A stretch of 64,000 nt of DNA from Margaritifera margaritifera. Its lineage: Eukaryota; Mollusca; Bivalvia; Unionida; Margaritiferidae. The stretch lies in contig JAQPZY010001423.1 of NCBI GenBank assembly GCA_029931535.1, positions 1,323,501 to 1,387,500 on the forward strand, in the 5' to 3' direction. The notes under the pieces were generated by a model. It ran no database searches. It was given only the letters and a program-made list of their open reading frames with translations, and had not been told where the DNA came from. Position numbers and translations under genes: made by a program. This document shows, one piece after another, positions 24,120 to 34,638 of this stretch. Position 1 is the first letter of the stretch, and the number at the start of each line of letters is the position of its first letter.

Positions 24120-24450
24120 TGTTTTTGGGGGGGGGGGGGGTTTGGGGGGGGGTAAAACTAATTTTAATTATGGAGTACTTATCTGTCGATATGCTTAATG
24201 CCCTCCTCCCACCCCTCTCTGATGTCCTGGCATAATTGTTGTCTATGAAAAGATGACTGTTTTTGCGCATGGGCATGCAAGGTGCAAAAGGGGACTGTGT
24301 CTGATTGACAATTCTCCTCTCTGTGGGAGGATGTATTCATATTGAACGGATGAGATTCTTCAACACAAAAAGTGGAAGCTGTGCATCAGCGATGGGTAAG
24401 TATTGCATAATTAAAATTTTTTTTAAACCCCCCCCCCCCCCCCCCCCAAG
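24120..24450. repeat. Inverted repeat with a G-tract on one arm and a C-tract on the other
   Basis: The arm at about 24126-24185 has a run of mostly G, then AATTTTAATTATGGAGTACT. It is mirrored by AGTATTGCATAATTAAAATT followed by T's and about 20 C's at 24390-24447. The spacer is about 200 bp. This lies at the 3' end of DIRS copy A and could belong to its termini or to a small separate palindromic element. Confidence 0.6.
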
Positions 24451-24531
24451 CTACATCCCAGTCATACATTCTGTAATAACTCCTCCCGCACTAAGATAGA
24501 GATGTCCAACATTAGGATATGATAATGGTAC

Positions 24532-25815
24532 ACTGAAACCTCAGTATACCGGGATCCCCTAAAGACCAGTATTTTTGTTAGTCCTGATTTTTTTCTGTCT
24601 TTAATATCATCATTTTTTTCCAAGTAAACTGAAACCCCTCAACTCCGAATACCAAAACAAATTTTGATCCCAAAGTTCAATTTTACGCTTAAGAAATCCC
24701 TATAAAACCAAAACTCAATTCAAACTTGGAAATATATTTTAGCTGCTAAATTCCTGACACATGCTGAAACAGATTAATTATGTGTAGCAAGTGCTGTAGT
24801 GGGATGATCTGTGAGACAGACCCGGAAAAGGTCTCTAGGGCATGCAAGATTAAAACAATACTTGCCATGCACATCAACACAGATTAGGGCTAACAATAGG
24901 CTAATCTGAAGTCTTTGTACCATACAAAAGAGCCAGCTTTTAAGGTGAATTACTAATAAATAAATGCTTGTTAGTAAGCCATTTAAGAATGACTATGTTT
25001 ATCGGCTTATTATCAAATTGTGATTGATACTATTCATTTGTATACATGTACATGATCAGAAGAACATTGTTTGCTTGTTTTTTTAAAAATTAAATATCAG
25101 GGCTTTCTTAACCAGGCATGTGGCATTGCTTTTGATGCTTTGCTGACGGGGACCGACAAAGCAGTATTCTAAAAGTCAGATTCACTCAATGACATACCCT
25201 GAAGTTTCAGATCTTATACAGATATTAAAAACTTTGTGATTGCTAAGGATGAGCGTTATTTGGCTATGGCACAAGAAACGGAGTCATTAACAAAAGCCAC
25301 ATTAGTTAAAGAAAGACGTAAGAAAAAACAGATGCTTCATGCCTTCTTCAAGCCAGGCTCTTGAACTCGGAACATTATGAATTATATGGAGTATTTAAAC
25401 ATTGTGGAGTATATTTCATAATTCTAATGGACTAATAGTAAAGTTATAAAAGTATCTCATTCCTCAGATGCTTCTTGTGACGAGTACTGTATTTCTGTAT
25501 GGAACAGCTGAATTTATTTATGTGACAGGATGTGATTTTCAGAAGGAACGTATATTATTCAGCTAATTCTTCAATAAATACATGTATTTAAAAAATTTAA
25601 AATAACAGCTGTCATAATTTTTTCCACTCTTGCACACACAGACACTGATGCTCTCATAATTACATTCTCTCTCTCTCTCTCTCTATTTTGTCACATTAAC
25701 GCATAGAAAAGACTTTTTCTTTCACATCTGTAAAAACCTCATTAAACCGAAAACTTCTCAAAATCCCCCAAAAACTTGGGTCCCAAGGGTTTTCGGTTTT
25801 GATGGGTTTCACTGT
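24532..25815 (+). mobile_element. pogo/Tigger-like DNA transposon fossil inserted in a tandem repeat
   Basis: The left terminus CACTGAAACC after a TA (24530-24531) and the right terminus GGTTTCACTG are inverted. A second, better matching left-type end (CTGAAACCCCTCAACTCCGA) starts at about 24630, so two related elements may be stacked. The flanks are the two halves of one unit of the repeat at 25830-26080. The interior holds the 3' end of a transposase-like frame (25233-25364). Most of the rest is unreadable. Confidence 0.6.
25233..25364 (+). pseudogene. C-terminus of a pogo-like transposase with a PIP-box-like tail
   Basis: The frame reads FVIAKDERYLAMAQETES and ends KKKQMLHAFFKPGS before TGA. 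A basic stretch followed by Q-x-x-h-x-x-F-F is the PCNA-interacting (PIP) pattern, and pogo-family transposases are known to carry such a tail. The upstream catalytic domain is not readable here. The assignment relies on the tail, the TA-flanked CACTGAAACC termini and the position inside them. Confidence 0.5.
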
Positions 25816-25829
25816 GGTTTGTCAATGTG

Positions 25830-26080
25830 CAAAATGGTTTGGAATCTTCATCCATTCCTGGGATGGTACTAGAGGCAATACAGGTGGTGGTTGGAATGTG
25901 TGTGTGTGTGTATGGAATGAAATCTGCATTAAGATGGAGATGTCCAACATTAGGATGTGATGGTGTTAGTCTCTAGATATGCACAATGGTATGGAATCTT
26001 CATCCATCCATGGGATGGTCCTACAGGTAATACGTGAGTGTGTGTGTGTGTGTGTGTGGGGGGGGGTAGAATGAAAATCT
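25830..26080. repeat. 150-bp tandem repeat ending in TG tracts
   Basis: Two units carry GGTTTGGAATCTTCATCCAT, GATGGTAC/CCTA, then a TG microsatellite, GAATGAAA(A)TCTG and GGAGATGTCCAACATTAGGA. A third partial unit lies at about 24488-24530, on the other side of the transposon at 24532-25815. Confidence 0.75.
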
Positions 26081-26324
26081 GAGTAAACTGCTGCACGGAC
26101 ACAGTTACTTTGGTATAGTTCTCAAGTTTATTTTAAATCATACAGTTAGTTCTTACAACTGCAACTAATTCTGAAAAGGTCTTTTACCTGATCAGATATG
26201 GTATTTTCTACATATCTCAGTTAACCAGCTGTCAAAGGACAGATGGGGGAAGTATGACTGTAATTTCAGGGTTGGCCCTCGTGATTGTTTCAAGGTCTAG
26301 AGGCTACTTGATGTCTGTATGCCA

Positions 26325-26530
26325 TGGTCTATTCTTGGATTATTGCAGGATTCATGCTAATTTCTAAAAAAATTGTTAAAAAAAATTCAATTGAATGCTG
26401 TTAATAACTTTGAAAACACTACCTTTGTTTACTTTGTTTAATCTCACATATTATAAGGAAATTCCCCCTTTTTTCATATGGAGGGGGGGGGGTTGGTTTC
26501 AGCATTAAATTTTCAGTTCTAGAATAGACT
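26325..26530. mobile_element. GGTCTATTCT MITE, copy 1
   Basis: The ends GGTCTATTCTTGGAT and TCTAGAATAGAC are short inverted repeats. The interior aligns with 30832-31043 and 52953-53168 through ATGCTAATTTCTAAA, CATATGGAGGG and TTTTCAGTTC. It is about 206 bp and non-coding. Confidence 0.65.
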
Positions 26531-26579
26531 GGTTGTTAGGGCTACTCAGGCCAGAGAAGAGGAGAGCTTATGTAATGGG

Positions 26580-27535
26580 TCTGCAGAGATGCCAACCCTT
26601 CCTAGTTCATCTTAAATAAAAATGGTGCCAATATGATCTATGCAATGTAGCTACCACAGTGGCCATCTTGAAAATCTTATTGCTACTCCTCCTAGATGGA
26701 AAGTCATATCAGCATTGGGTTTTCACCAGGAGATTTTTTATGATGTCTAGTTGGTACTAGATGAAAAATATGTCGATCTGTCAATCCAGTATGTCAACCA
26801 TGACAGCCATTTTGAAAATCTTGTTATTGCTGCTCCTAATTGGAAAGTCATATTGAGATGTGTTTTCACCAGTAGATTAATTATGATAACTAGTTAGTCC
26901 TGGGCATAGTTGGTCCTAAACAAAAAATGGTGCCTTACGAACATACAATAAGGACACCAAAGATCATGTTTTTGCTACTCCCCTTGAATGGATTGTCTCA
27001 ATGACATGTGGTTTTCACTTAAATACTTCTTATGACATGTTGAGGGTCCCAAAAGAAATGGTTCCGATCTGACATCCAGCATGGCTGCCAAGGTGGCTAT
27101 CTTGAAAATCTTGTTATTGCTTCTCATACTGAATGGATGGTCATATTGACAGGGGATTTTCACATTAAGACTAATTATCACACATGAATGGTCCTAGATC
27201 AAAATGGTGCTGATCTGACATCCAATATGGCTGCAATGGTGGCCATGTTTGAATATTGTTACAGCTACTCCTGCACAGGACAGATCAACATGATAGTTTC
27301 ACTGTAAGACTTCTTATGACTGTAGACGATCAGAAAAATGAAAATGGTGCCAGTCAGGAGTCAAACATGGCAGCCATCTTAAAAATCTTGTTATTACTAC
27401 TTTGCCTGAATGTAGGGTCATATTGGCATGGGAGTTTTCACTAAAAGACTTCTCATGACATGTAAATGGTTGTAAATGAAAATGGTGCCAATCTGACATC
27501 CATATGGCTGCCATGGGATACAATTGTGAACAAGT
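26580..27535. repeat. About 140-bp satellite with AATATGGC-type motifs, array 1
   Basis: Units contain AAAATGGTGCC, a GATCTGACATCCA stretch, an ATGGCTGCCA-like motif, CTTGAAAATCTTGTTATTGC, GAATGGA and TTTTCACT, then AGACTTCTTATGACATG. About seven diverged units are present. It is the same family as 31900-33525. Confidence 0.8.
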
Positions 27536-28246
27536 TTGAAAACGAGATCTACTTGACTTTGGGGTCTGCTTGCATTGTTGTACTTCAGTGAGCTTATGAA
27601 CACAGTAACTTGTACATATACAAATGAATTTTGACCAGACTTTGCAGTTCATTGTTTATAAAGTTAAGACTTGAACATTGATTTCATGGTCAAAGGTCTT
27701 GACTCACTTTTTTGTAATATTTATCTGCCATTGGTTTTGAGCATGATAAAACAAACATTATGTTTAGATTTTTATAAAACCCATTTTGCAGATATGGTTG
27801 AAAAATACCTTGAATGATGCCAGTTTAATAACTTCAGTTTGTTTCCTCAAAAACGTTATTATGGATTAATGCAAAGTTAGCATGTCGGTTTATCTTGAAA
27901 GTATTTGAGATGAGTTAAGTGATCTTCTCTCCATGATGTCAGGTTTGAGGTCAAAGGCCATGACAAGGATTTTTGCACTGCACTTGTCTTGTGAACATGT
28001 TAACTGAAACATATATGAAAATATTTGTTTCCATTTGTTTTATATTGGAGTTTCTCAAGAATACTTGAGATTATTATTTCAGTACTCAGTAATTAAAACA
28101 GATAAAACGAGGGAAGAAACAGACTTTTCATGAATTTAAAAAATTCTTTTTGGTCAGTAGAGCACTAGTGCCTTTGAGAAAATATTGAGTTCTGCTTAGA
28201 ACAGATTAAAGCCTACCCTTTATCTTTATTCTTAGGATTTGTGATA
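27536..28246. other. Non-coding stretch, no gene seen
   Basis: AT-rich sequence without a clear period. Phrases such as GTCAAAGGCCATGAC near 27950 and GTCAAAGGTCTTGAC near 27690 recur loosely, suggesting diverged repeat remains. Confidence 0.4.
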
Positions 28247-28455
28247 AATTTTTTTCCTATTATAGAAAATAAATATTTTTATTAAAAAAACATTTCCTAT
28301 TATAGAAAATAAATATTTTTATTAAATTTTTTCTTCTTCGTATTATAGAAAATAAATATTTTTATTTGCAAATTTTTTCTCTGTTATAGAAAATAAATAT
28401 TTTTATTTTAAAAAATTTCCTAATATAGAAAATAAATGTTTTTATTAAAAATTTA
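28247..28455. repeat. Imperfect tandem repeat, 5 units
   Basis: The core TATTATAGAAAATAAATATT followed by TTTATT occurs five times. The spacers are variable A/T-rich sequences, giving periods of about 35-47 bp. Confidence 0.8.
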
Positions 28456-28933
28456 ACTACACATTCAGACATGAATTAAATAATACTGTAATTTATGTCG
28501 TTTGTCAATTCATCCTGAGTTTTTGGGCAGGAAGAGGGATGATGATCTAAGGTTTGCCATTAATAGATACTAAATAACTGCTGCCCCAGACTTGAACTCA
28601 ACAATTGGAGCACAAAATAGCTACATTCCATAAATTTATAAATGCAGGTACATGGAAGTGTTGTTCTTGATATTCTGTTTGTTCATATGAAGGTTACCAG
28701 GAAAATATTTGTCAGACTAGGCCCTGATGTCAAACTATTCAAGATTTTGTTAATCCTTCATGAATTCCTTATATGTAACAAAATATTTGCATTCCATACA
28801 ATTTGAAATGCAAGTACATGTATATGGAAGTGTTCTTCATATTTAGTCTGTTCAAATTGAGGTTAACAGGAAAATATTTGTCACAGACTAAGCCTGCTGT
28901 CAAATTTTTCAAGATTCAAATATAGTTATGGAC

Positions 28934-29590
28934 TGAAGTATTCAGAACTTTTGTCTTCCCTACAACATGGTGAGATAGCAGACTGACAATATGTATAGAC
29001 TGAAGTATTCAGAACTTTTTGCTTGCCTGCAACATGGTGAGATGGCAGGTTGACCACATGTATGGACTGTAGTATTCAGAACTTTTTGTCTTGCCTGCAG
29101 TAACACAGACAGATGGCAGGCTGACCACATGTATGGACTGAAGTATTCAGAACTTTTGTCTTGCCTGCAGAAACATGGTGAGATAGCGGGCTGACCACAT
29201 GTATGGATTGAAATACAGCCAGAACTCTTGTCATGCCTGCAGTAGCACGGTGAGATAGCAGGCTGACCACATGTATGGACTGAAGTATTCAGATCTTTTG
29301 TCTTGCCTGCAGTAACATGGTGAGATAGCTGGCTGACCACATGAATGGATTGAAGTACAGCCAGAACTTTTGTCATGCCTGCAGTAACATGGTGAGATAG
29401 CAGGCTGACCACATGTATGGACTAAAGTATTCAGAACTTTTGTCTTGCCTGCAATAACATGGCTAGGTAGCAGACTGACAACTTTTTTCTTGCCTGCAGT
29501 AACATGGTGAGATAGCAGGCTGACCACATATATATACTTTTGTCCTGCCTGCAGTAACATGGTGAGATAGCAGACTGACCACATGTATGA
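28934..29590. repeat. 70-bp minisatellite, about 10 units
   Basis: Units carry CTTGCCTGCAGTAACATGGT, GAGATAGCAGGCTGACCACA, TGTATGGACTGAAGTATTCA and GAACTTTTGT. Two units near 29200 and 29350 have a CAGCCAGAACT variant, and the right end has shortened units. Overlapping open frames on the minus strand reflect the repeat. Confidence 0.85.
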
Positions 29591-29860
29591 AAACGTTTCT
29601 ACATTATACATGTACACATTTTACAGCATAGTTGTGGATATACAGATTAATAGGTACCATTTACAGTGACTATTTCTAACTAATTCCTGCATTTACTGCT
29701 TAAGTTTCTTTTTAAAATGTCTGTTATTTAAATATATTGTAATCTGGAGTAATGAATTACAGAGAAATATAATGAAAATGAGAGATTTCCTTTAAATGTG
29801 GATATCATTACTGAACAACAGATAAAAGTAAGGAATTTTTGCAAAATCTATGTGTTCACC
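29591..29860. other. Spacer between two minisatellites
   Basis: AT-rich sequence with no gene or repeat recognised. Confidence 0.4.
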
Positions 29861-29975
29861 TTGTCCAATTCTATGTTGTCACCCTGTCAGTCTATATTAT
29901 CACCCTGTCAGAGTCTATGTGGTCTCCCTGTCAGAGTCCATGTGGGCACTCTGTCGGAGTCTTTGAGATCTGGTA
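29861..29975. repeat. 24-bp minisatellite, small block
   Basis: About four to five units of CACCCTGTCAGAGTCTATGT plus GGTC lie here. The same unit forms the larger block at 30430-30775. Confidence 0.8.
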
Positions 29976-30429
29976 ACCCGATGTTTAATCACTACCTGTT
30001 GATCACCACAACATTTCATCACTGTGACATTTAATCACCATGATGTTTGCACATTACCATATTTGATCATCACAACACTTGCTCACTGTGACAAAATTTA
30101 ATATCTGGCCATTTAAGTTTGTATTGTGTTGCCAGAATTTTAAATAATGATATATCAGTGTGTTTTTCACTTTGACTTTTCTAATACTGCTGCCAGAGCT
30201 GAACATTTTGCAAGGGGCACACTGCATTTATGATGATTTGAATGTGTGAGCAGTTATATAGTTAATACAAATCAAAAGAGTATCAGAATAAATATACCAA
30301 TTTAACAATAAATTTTTGCAGGGATCAAACAGATTAAATATACCAATTTAATAACAGATTTTTTGATAATCAAATGGCTCAGGTGATTGAGAGGTAGTGA
30401 TCAATTGTCAGATGATCAAATGTCATAGA
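29976..30429. other. Spacer between two blocks of the same minisatellite
   Basis: No gene is seen. The left part has repeated phrases of ATCACCATGATGTTT and CATCACAACA type (29990-30090), a loose short repeat. AATATACCAATTTAA occurs twice near 30290 and 30337. Confidence 0.45.
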
Positions 30430-30775
30430 CCTGTGAGATCTCCCTCTCAGAATCTGTGGTCACCCTGTCAGTCTATATGGTCACCCTGTCAGAGTCTGTA
30501 CGGTCTCCCTGTCGGAGTCTGTGAGGTCACCTGTCCAAATCATTGTGGTCATCCTGTTTGAGCCTATGTGATCACCTTGTCAGTTTATATGGTCACCTTG
30601 TCAGAGTCTATGAATTCATACTGTCTGTATGGTCTCCCTGTCAGTCTGTGGTCACCCTGTCAGATTATGTGGTTATCCTGTCATAGTCTATGTGATCACT
30701 CGGTCAGAGTCTATTTGGTTGTCAGAGTCTATGTGGTCACCCTGTCAGAGTCTATGTTGTCTCCCTGTCAGCAAT
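30430..30775. repeat. 24-bp minisatellite, large block, about 14 units
   Basis: Units of TGGTCACCCTGTCAGAGTCT plus ATG are present, with many substitutions and occasional short units. The open frames at 30568-30844 are by-products of the 24-nt period. Confidence 0.85.
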
Positions 30776-30831
30776 GGTTATCACTTTTCCAGAGGCAACA
30801 TTGTCATCATTGATCATGCGAGAGGTCACAG

Positions 30832-31043
30832 GGGTCTATTCTAGGATGCACAATTGTGGGCTTCAAGCAAATTTCTCAGAATTTTGTGCAAAAAAATCAA
30901 CAGATTGCATTAAGATCGTCCATCATATTTTCAAGTCATGTGTTTATTTCTTCATTAAAACCCTCCTATATTCAGAAAATACGTCCTTTTTTCAAATGGA
31001 GCGAGGAATTTACCTTATACATTTTCAGTTTTAGAATAGACCC
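30832..31043. mobile_element. GGTCTATTCT MITE, copy 2
   Basis: The element is 212 bp with ends GGGTCTATTCTAGGATGC and TTTTAGAATAGACCC, the best-preserved inverted termini of the three copies. The interior is shared with the copies at 26325 and 52953. The open frames crossing it are not conserved between copies. Confidence 0.75.
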
Positions 31044-31764
31044 TTATGGCAAGACATCATATTTATAGGAGCCTTATGCTTGTGATAAGTCTCAGTGTGA
31101 GGAAAAATCTCATCAATTTTTACACCATCACAGTCTCATTTCCTGAGCTCAATTTTTCTGAGAATAAGAAATTTGTATACTTACATTTTACTTTGTGATA
31201 TTTTGAACCAAAAGATGGTACAAGTTTTTTCATTATGAGATGCATGTTTGGGTTCACTTGTAGATGGAATATATTTGGCTATCATATGAGTCATGATTGT
31301 GTACATATTCCACATATTTGCTGAGCCTGCCTTGGCGGAAGCTCGATATAGCGATCACTTTGGCATCTGTCTGTACATCTGTATGTATGTCTGTCTATCC
31401 ACAACCTAGATTCAGATCAAAGTTAAAATATTTTGATTAAGCTCAGTTTCTACCTAAATTTAACATCGACCCAACACAAGGGGGAGGGGGTTCTTGTTTT
31501 CATCCAACCTACATATAGTAAAAGTGAACCCAAAAGACAGTTTGCATTTTGCATCAATACGCTTCTTTTTTATAGATTTGAAAGAATTTACTTACATCTC
31601 ACTGAAACTTTTGTCAGATCTCATAGTTTTGGACTCTGAAACAAACACAGATATTCACCCTTGTTTCATTAACAGCAATGCAGTGGCAAGACATAAATAT
31701 CAGTTGTCTAATGGCGTTGCCATCAGCAGCTTTTTCAGTGCCATTTGATGTCAGTTTTCATTTC
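31044..31764. other. Non-coding stretch, no gene seen
   Basis: No exon is recognised. The segment at 31320-31400 (CCTTGGCGGAAGCTCGATAT, then CATCTGTCTGTACATCTGTA) has a simple-sequence end like the leaders of the dispersed repeat family and may be another such leader. Confidence 0.45.
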
Positions 31765-33525
31765 TTTTTAGCTCTACTGGTCATAGACTAGAAAAGTTGA
31801 TGGGGTGATCTGTTGTCTGTCATCTGTCGTCCATCCATGCGTTAGCACAAGTTTGTTATCGCTACTTCTCCTAAACTACTTGGAGGATTGCCATGAAACT
31901 TTACACATTCATCCCATGGTCTATTTGGTCCTAAATGAAAATAGTGCTGCTCGGACATCCAATATGGCCACCACAGTGGCTGTCTTGAAAATCTGATCAC
32001 TACTCCTGAATGGATGGTCATATCAACATGGGGTTTTCACTGAAAGACTTCTTATAATGTCTAGTTGGTCCTAACTGAAAATGAGGCAGATCAGTTGTCC
32101 AACATGGTTGCCACAGTGGCCATCTTGTAAATCTTGTAATTGCAACTCCTTCTGAACGGAAAGTCATATTTCCATGGGGTTTTCACCAGAAGACTTCATA
32201 TGATGTCTAGTTCGTCCTAAATGAAAATGCTGCCAATCTGATATCCAATATGGCTACAACAGTGGCCAACCTGAAAATCTTGTTATTGCTACTCCTGAAT
32301 GGATAATCATAACAACATGGGATTTTCACTTAAAGATGTCTCATGGTGTCTAGTTGGTCCTAATTGAAAGGTGGCCCCAGGTGGTAAAGTTGTCTAGGGT
32401 GCTTGCCTTTACAGATCACTCACACATCTCACCTCTTCCACATGAGTTCAAGTCTTGGCTCGACCAATATGGTTATGTGAGAAAGCTTGCCAGTAGCTTC
32501 CCATTGGTTGGTGGTTCTTCCTCCTCCAAATATACAGGTCTTCTTGTGTAGCCTGTCATGTGCTGAAAAATGGCATTAAATGCCACAAAACCAAACCAAA
32601 CCTAAATAAAAATGGTGCCGATCTGAAGTCCAATATGGCCACCACAGTGGCCATCTTGAAACCTTGTTATCGCTACTCTGCCTAAACAGAAAGCCTTATT
32701 GCCATAGGAGTTTTCACCAGAAGACTTATGATGTCTAGCTGGTCCTAAATGAAACTATTGCCAATCTTATGTCCAATATGGCTGCCACAGTGGCTCTTGA
32801 AAATCGTGTTATTGTTAATCTTCCTGAATGAAAAATAATATTGCCATGGGGTTTTCACCAGACGACTTTTTATGATGTATAATTGGTCCAAATGAAAATG
32901 CCGTCAATCTGATGTCCAATATGGCCACCACAGTGGCTATCTTGAAAATGTTGTTATCACTACTCCTCCTGAATGGATGGTCATATCAACATGGGTTTTA
33001 CTAAACCACTTATGATATCTGGTTGGTCCTAATGGTGCCATTCAGACATTCAATATGCCTGCCACAGAGGCCATCTTGAAAATATTGTTATCACTGTTTC
33101 CCCTGAATGAATGGTCATACCAGCATGGGGTTTTCACTGAAAGACTTCTTCTGATGTAGAGTTGGTCGTAAATGAAAATGGTGCTGATCTGACTTCTAAT
33201 ATGACTTCCACAATGGCTATCTTGAAAATTTTGTTATCACTACTTCTTCTAGATGGCTGTTCATATCGACATTGTGCTTTCACCAAAAGACTTATAATGT
33301 CTAGTTGGTCCTAAATAGAAATGGTGCCAATCTGATATCAAATATTTGACATCATGGCATCCATCTTCAAAATCTTGTTATTGTTACTTCTCCAGAATGG
33401 AAAGATATATCAACATGGGGTTTCCACTATAAGACTTCTTATGATGCCTTGTTGGTCCTATATGAAATTGGTGCCTAGCTGACATCCAATATGTCCACCA
33501 CAGCAGCTAATTTGAGGGTCTTGTT
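31765..33525 (+). repeat. Leader plus 140-150-bp satellite with AATATGGC-type motifs, array 2
   Basis: The leader (31772-31940) matches 9236-9450. It is followed by about ten units starting near 31956, 32096 and 32242, each with CAATATGGCCACCACAGTGG, CTTGAAAATCTTGTTAT, GAATGGA, TCATATCAACATGGGGTTTT and GACTTCTTATGATGTCTAGT. A SINE interrupts it at 32369-32605. A head plus core repeats recalls the pearl-type elements described in bivalves, but this link is from memory. Confidence 0.8.
32369..32605 (+). mobile_element. tRNA-derived SINE inserted in the satellite
   Basis: An A-box-like TGGCCCCAGGTGGTAAAG and a B-box-like GAGTTCAAGTC are spaced as in a tRNA. A body follows and then an A/C-rich tail (CCACAAAACCAAACCAAAC). 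Flanking CTAATTGAAA and CTAAATAAAA look like a target duplication in the satellite unit, which supports both borders. Confidence 0.7.
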
Positions 33526-34187
33526 ACTGCTGAAGAATATCAAAGATCGTTTCAACACTCAGCAGTTAAAAGGAAAAAAATGGTCTTATCTTGAATTCCT
33601 GGAAATTCTTTTCAGCTGGTAGAGCATCAGTCACTTTGAGGGATTCTTGTCTCCATTAACTTCTTTTCAGAGACAATATTGCATGTGCAGTTATAAAACT
33701 AAATGTGTACAATGATCCTTAAAGTAAAATTTGCAAGGGCGCACGTAAACACCGGCAGCACAGTGTAAAAGTCACTCAAAATTAGACATCTGTATCATTT
33801 GCTAGATTGTGCTCTGTGTCCCAATTATTAAGCAGGTCCACTAAGTAAACAAGATGCTTGATTTTATCACTTATGCAATTTTTATTTACAGCAAGATTCT
33901 CATTGATCAAAATTACTTTTTGTTTTGATAGACCTCGAAGCATGCAAATTGTAAAGAATTAAAGAATATCTCACTTTTAAATACTTAAGTCATTGAAGGT
34001 AATACTGTTTGATGGTCTGATATAAACTCAACTTAGTGATTTTAGGAAATGACTGAATTGAAATTAATGACGATGACAATATGGACTTTGCCTCAGCATC
34101 TTATACCACATCTTTTCTTGCCAAGGGTTGATGATCCACATTGCTCCACATTGACCCAAAGTGGATTGGCAAACCTTGGCTAGCAAA
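33526..34187. other. Non-coding stretch, no gene seen
   Basis: AT-rich; no repeat or exon was recognised. Confidence 0.45.
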
Positions 34188-34335
34188 GATGCTGTTACCA
34201 GATCTGGGATGGATAGGATGCCGTTACCAGATCTGGGATGGATAGGATGCCGTTACCAGTACTGGGATGGATAGGATGCCGTTACCAGTACTGGGATCGA
34301 TAGGATGCCGTTACCAGCACTGTGATGGATTGTTT
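34188..34335. repeat. 29-bp tandem repeat, 5 units
   Basis: Units of GATGCCGTTACCAGTACTGG plus GATGGATAG are nearly identical. The first two have AGATCTGGG and the next two AGTACTGGG, so the subtype change is in one place. Confidence 0.85.
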
Positions 34336-34638
34336 GGCCAGTGAAGTGTTAAGAATGCACAAGAAAATGGAATAATCACACTGCTTATATCCCAGATTAA
34401 AAGATTGGTTTTAAAATGATCAAAATGAACAATAATATTTCATTTTGTTAACAAATACACAGCAATTTAAAAAAAACAAACAGACCCATTATGGAGTTAT
34501 TTTATGTGTAGGCACTGTTATTTCCATTCTAATATAGTGTATCTGTAGAAATTATTGTATTGAATAAGAACATGTGATAATAATTGAAGAACAATTTAGT
34601 ATATAAAAGAACTGCTAGTATGCATTTACTGTGGTAAT

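Larger units (their letters stand above)
21240..24240 (+). mobile_element. DIRS-type retroelement, copy A, internally deleted and decayed
   Basis: In order, this element shows a 5' leader containing a 142-bp unit duplicated at 21250 and 21392, a tip of the gag-like ORF, the C-terminal part of reverse transcriptase, an RNase H-like region, the VDLFAT linker and a tyrosine recombinase. That gene order and the recombinase instead of a DDE integrase are the hallmarks of DIRS elements. Most of gag and the reverse transcriptase palm are missing, because gag joins RT near 21610. Stops and frameshifts are frequent. Related copies are at 37061-41570 and 47690-49910. The 3' border is not sharp. Confidence 0.8.

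Noticed and set aside
28960..29617. Minus-strand ORFs with a repeated HVVSQLSHHVTAG-like peptide
   Set aside because: They arise from the 70-bp minisatellite and change frame between units.
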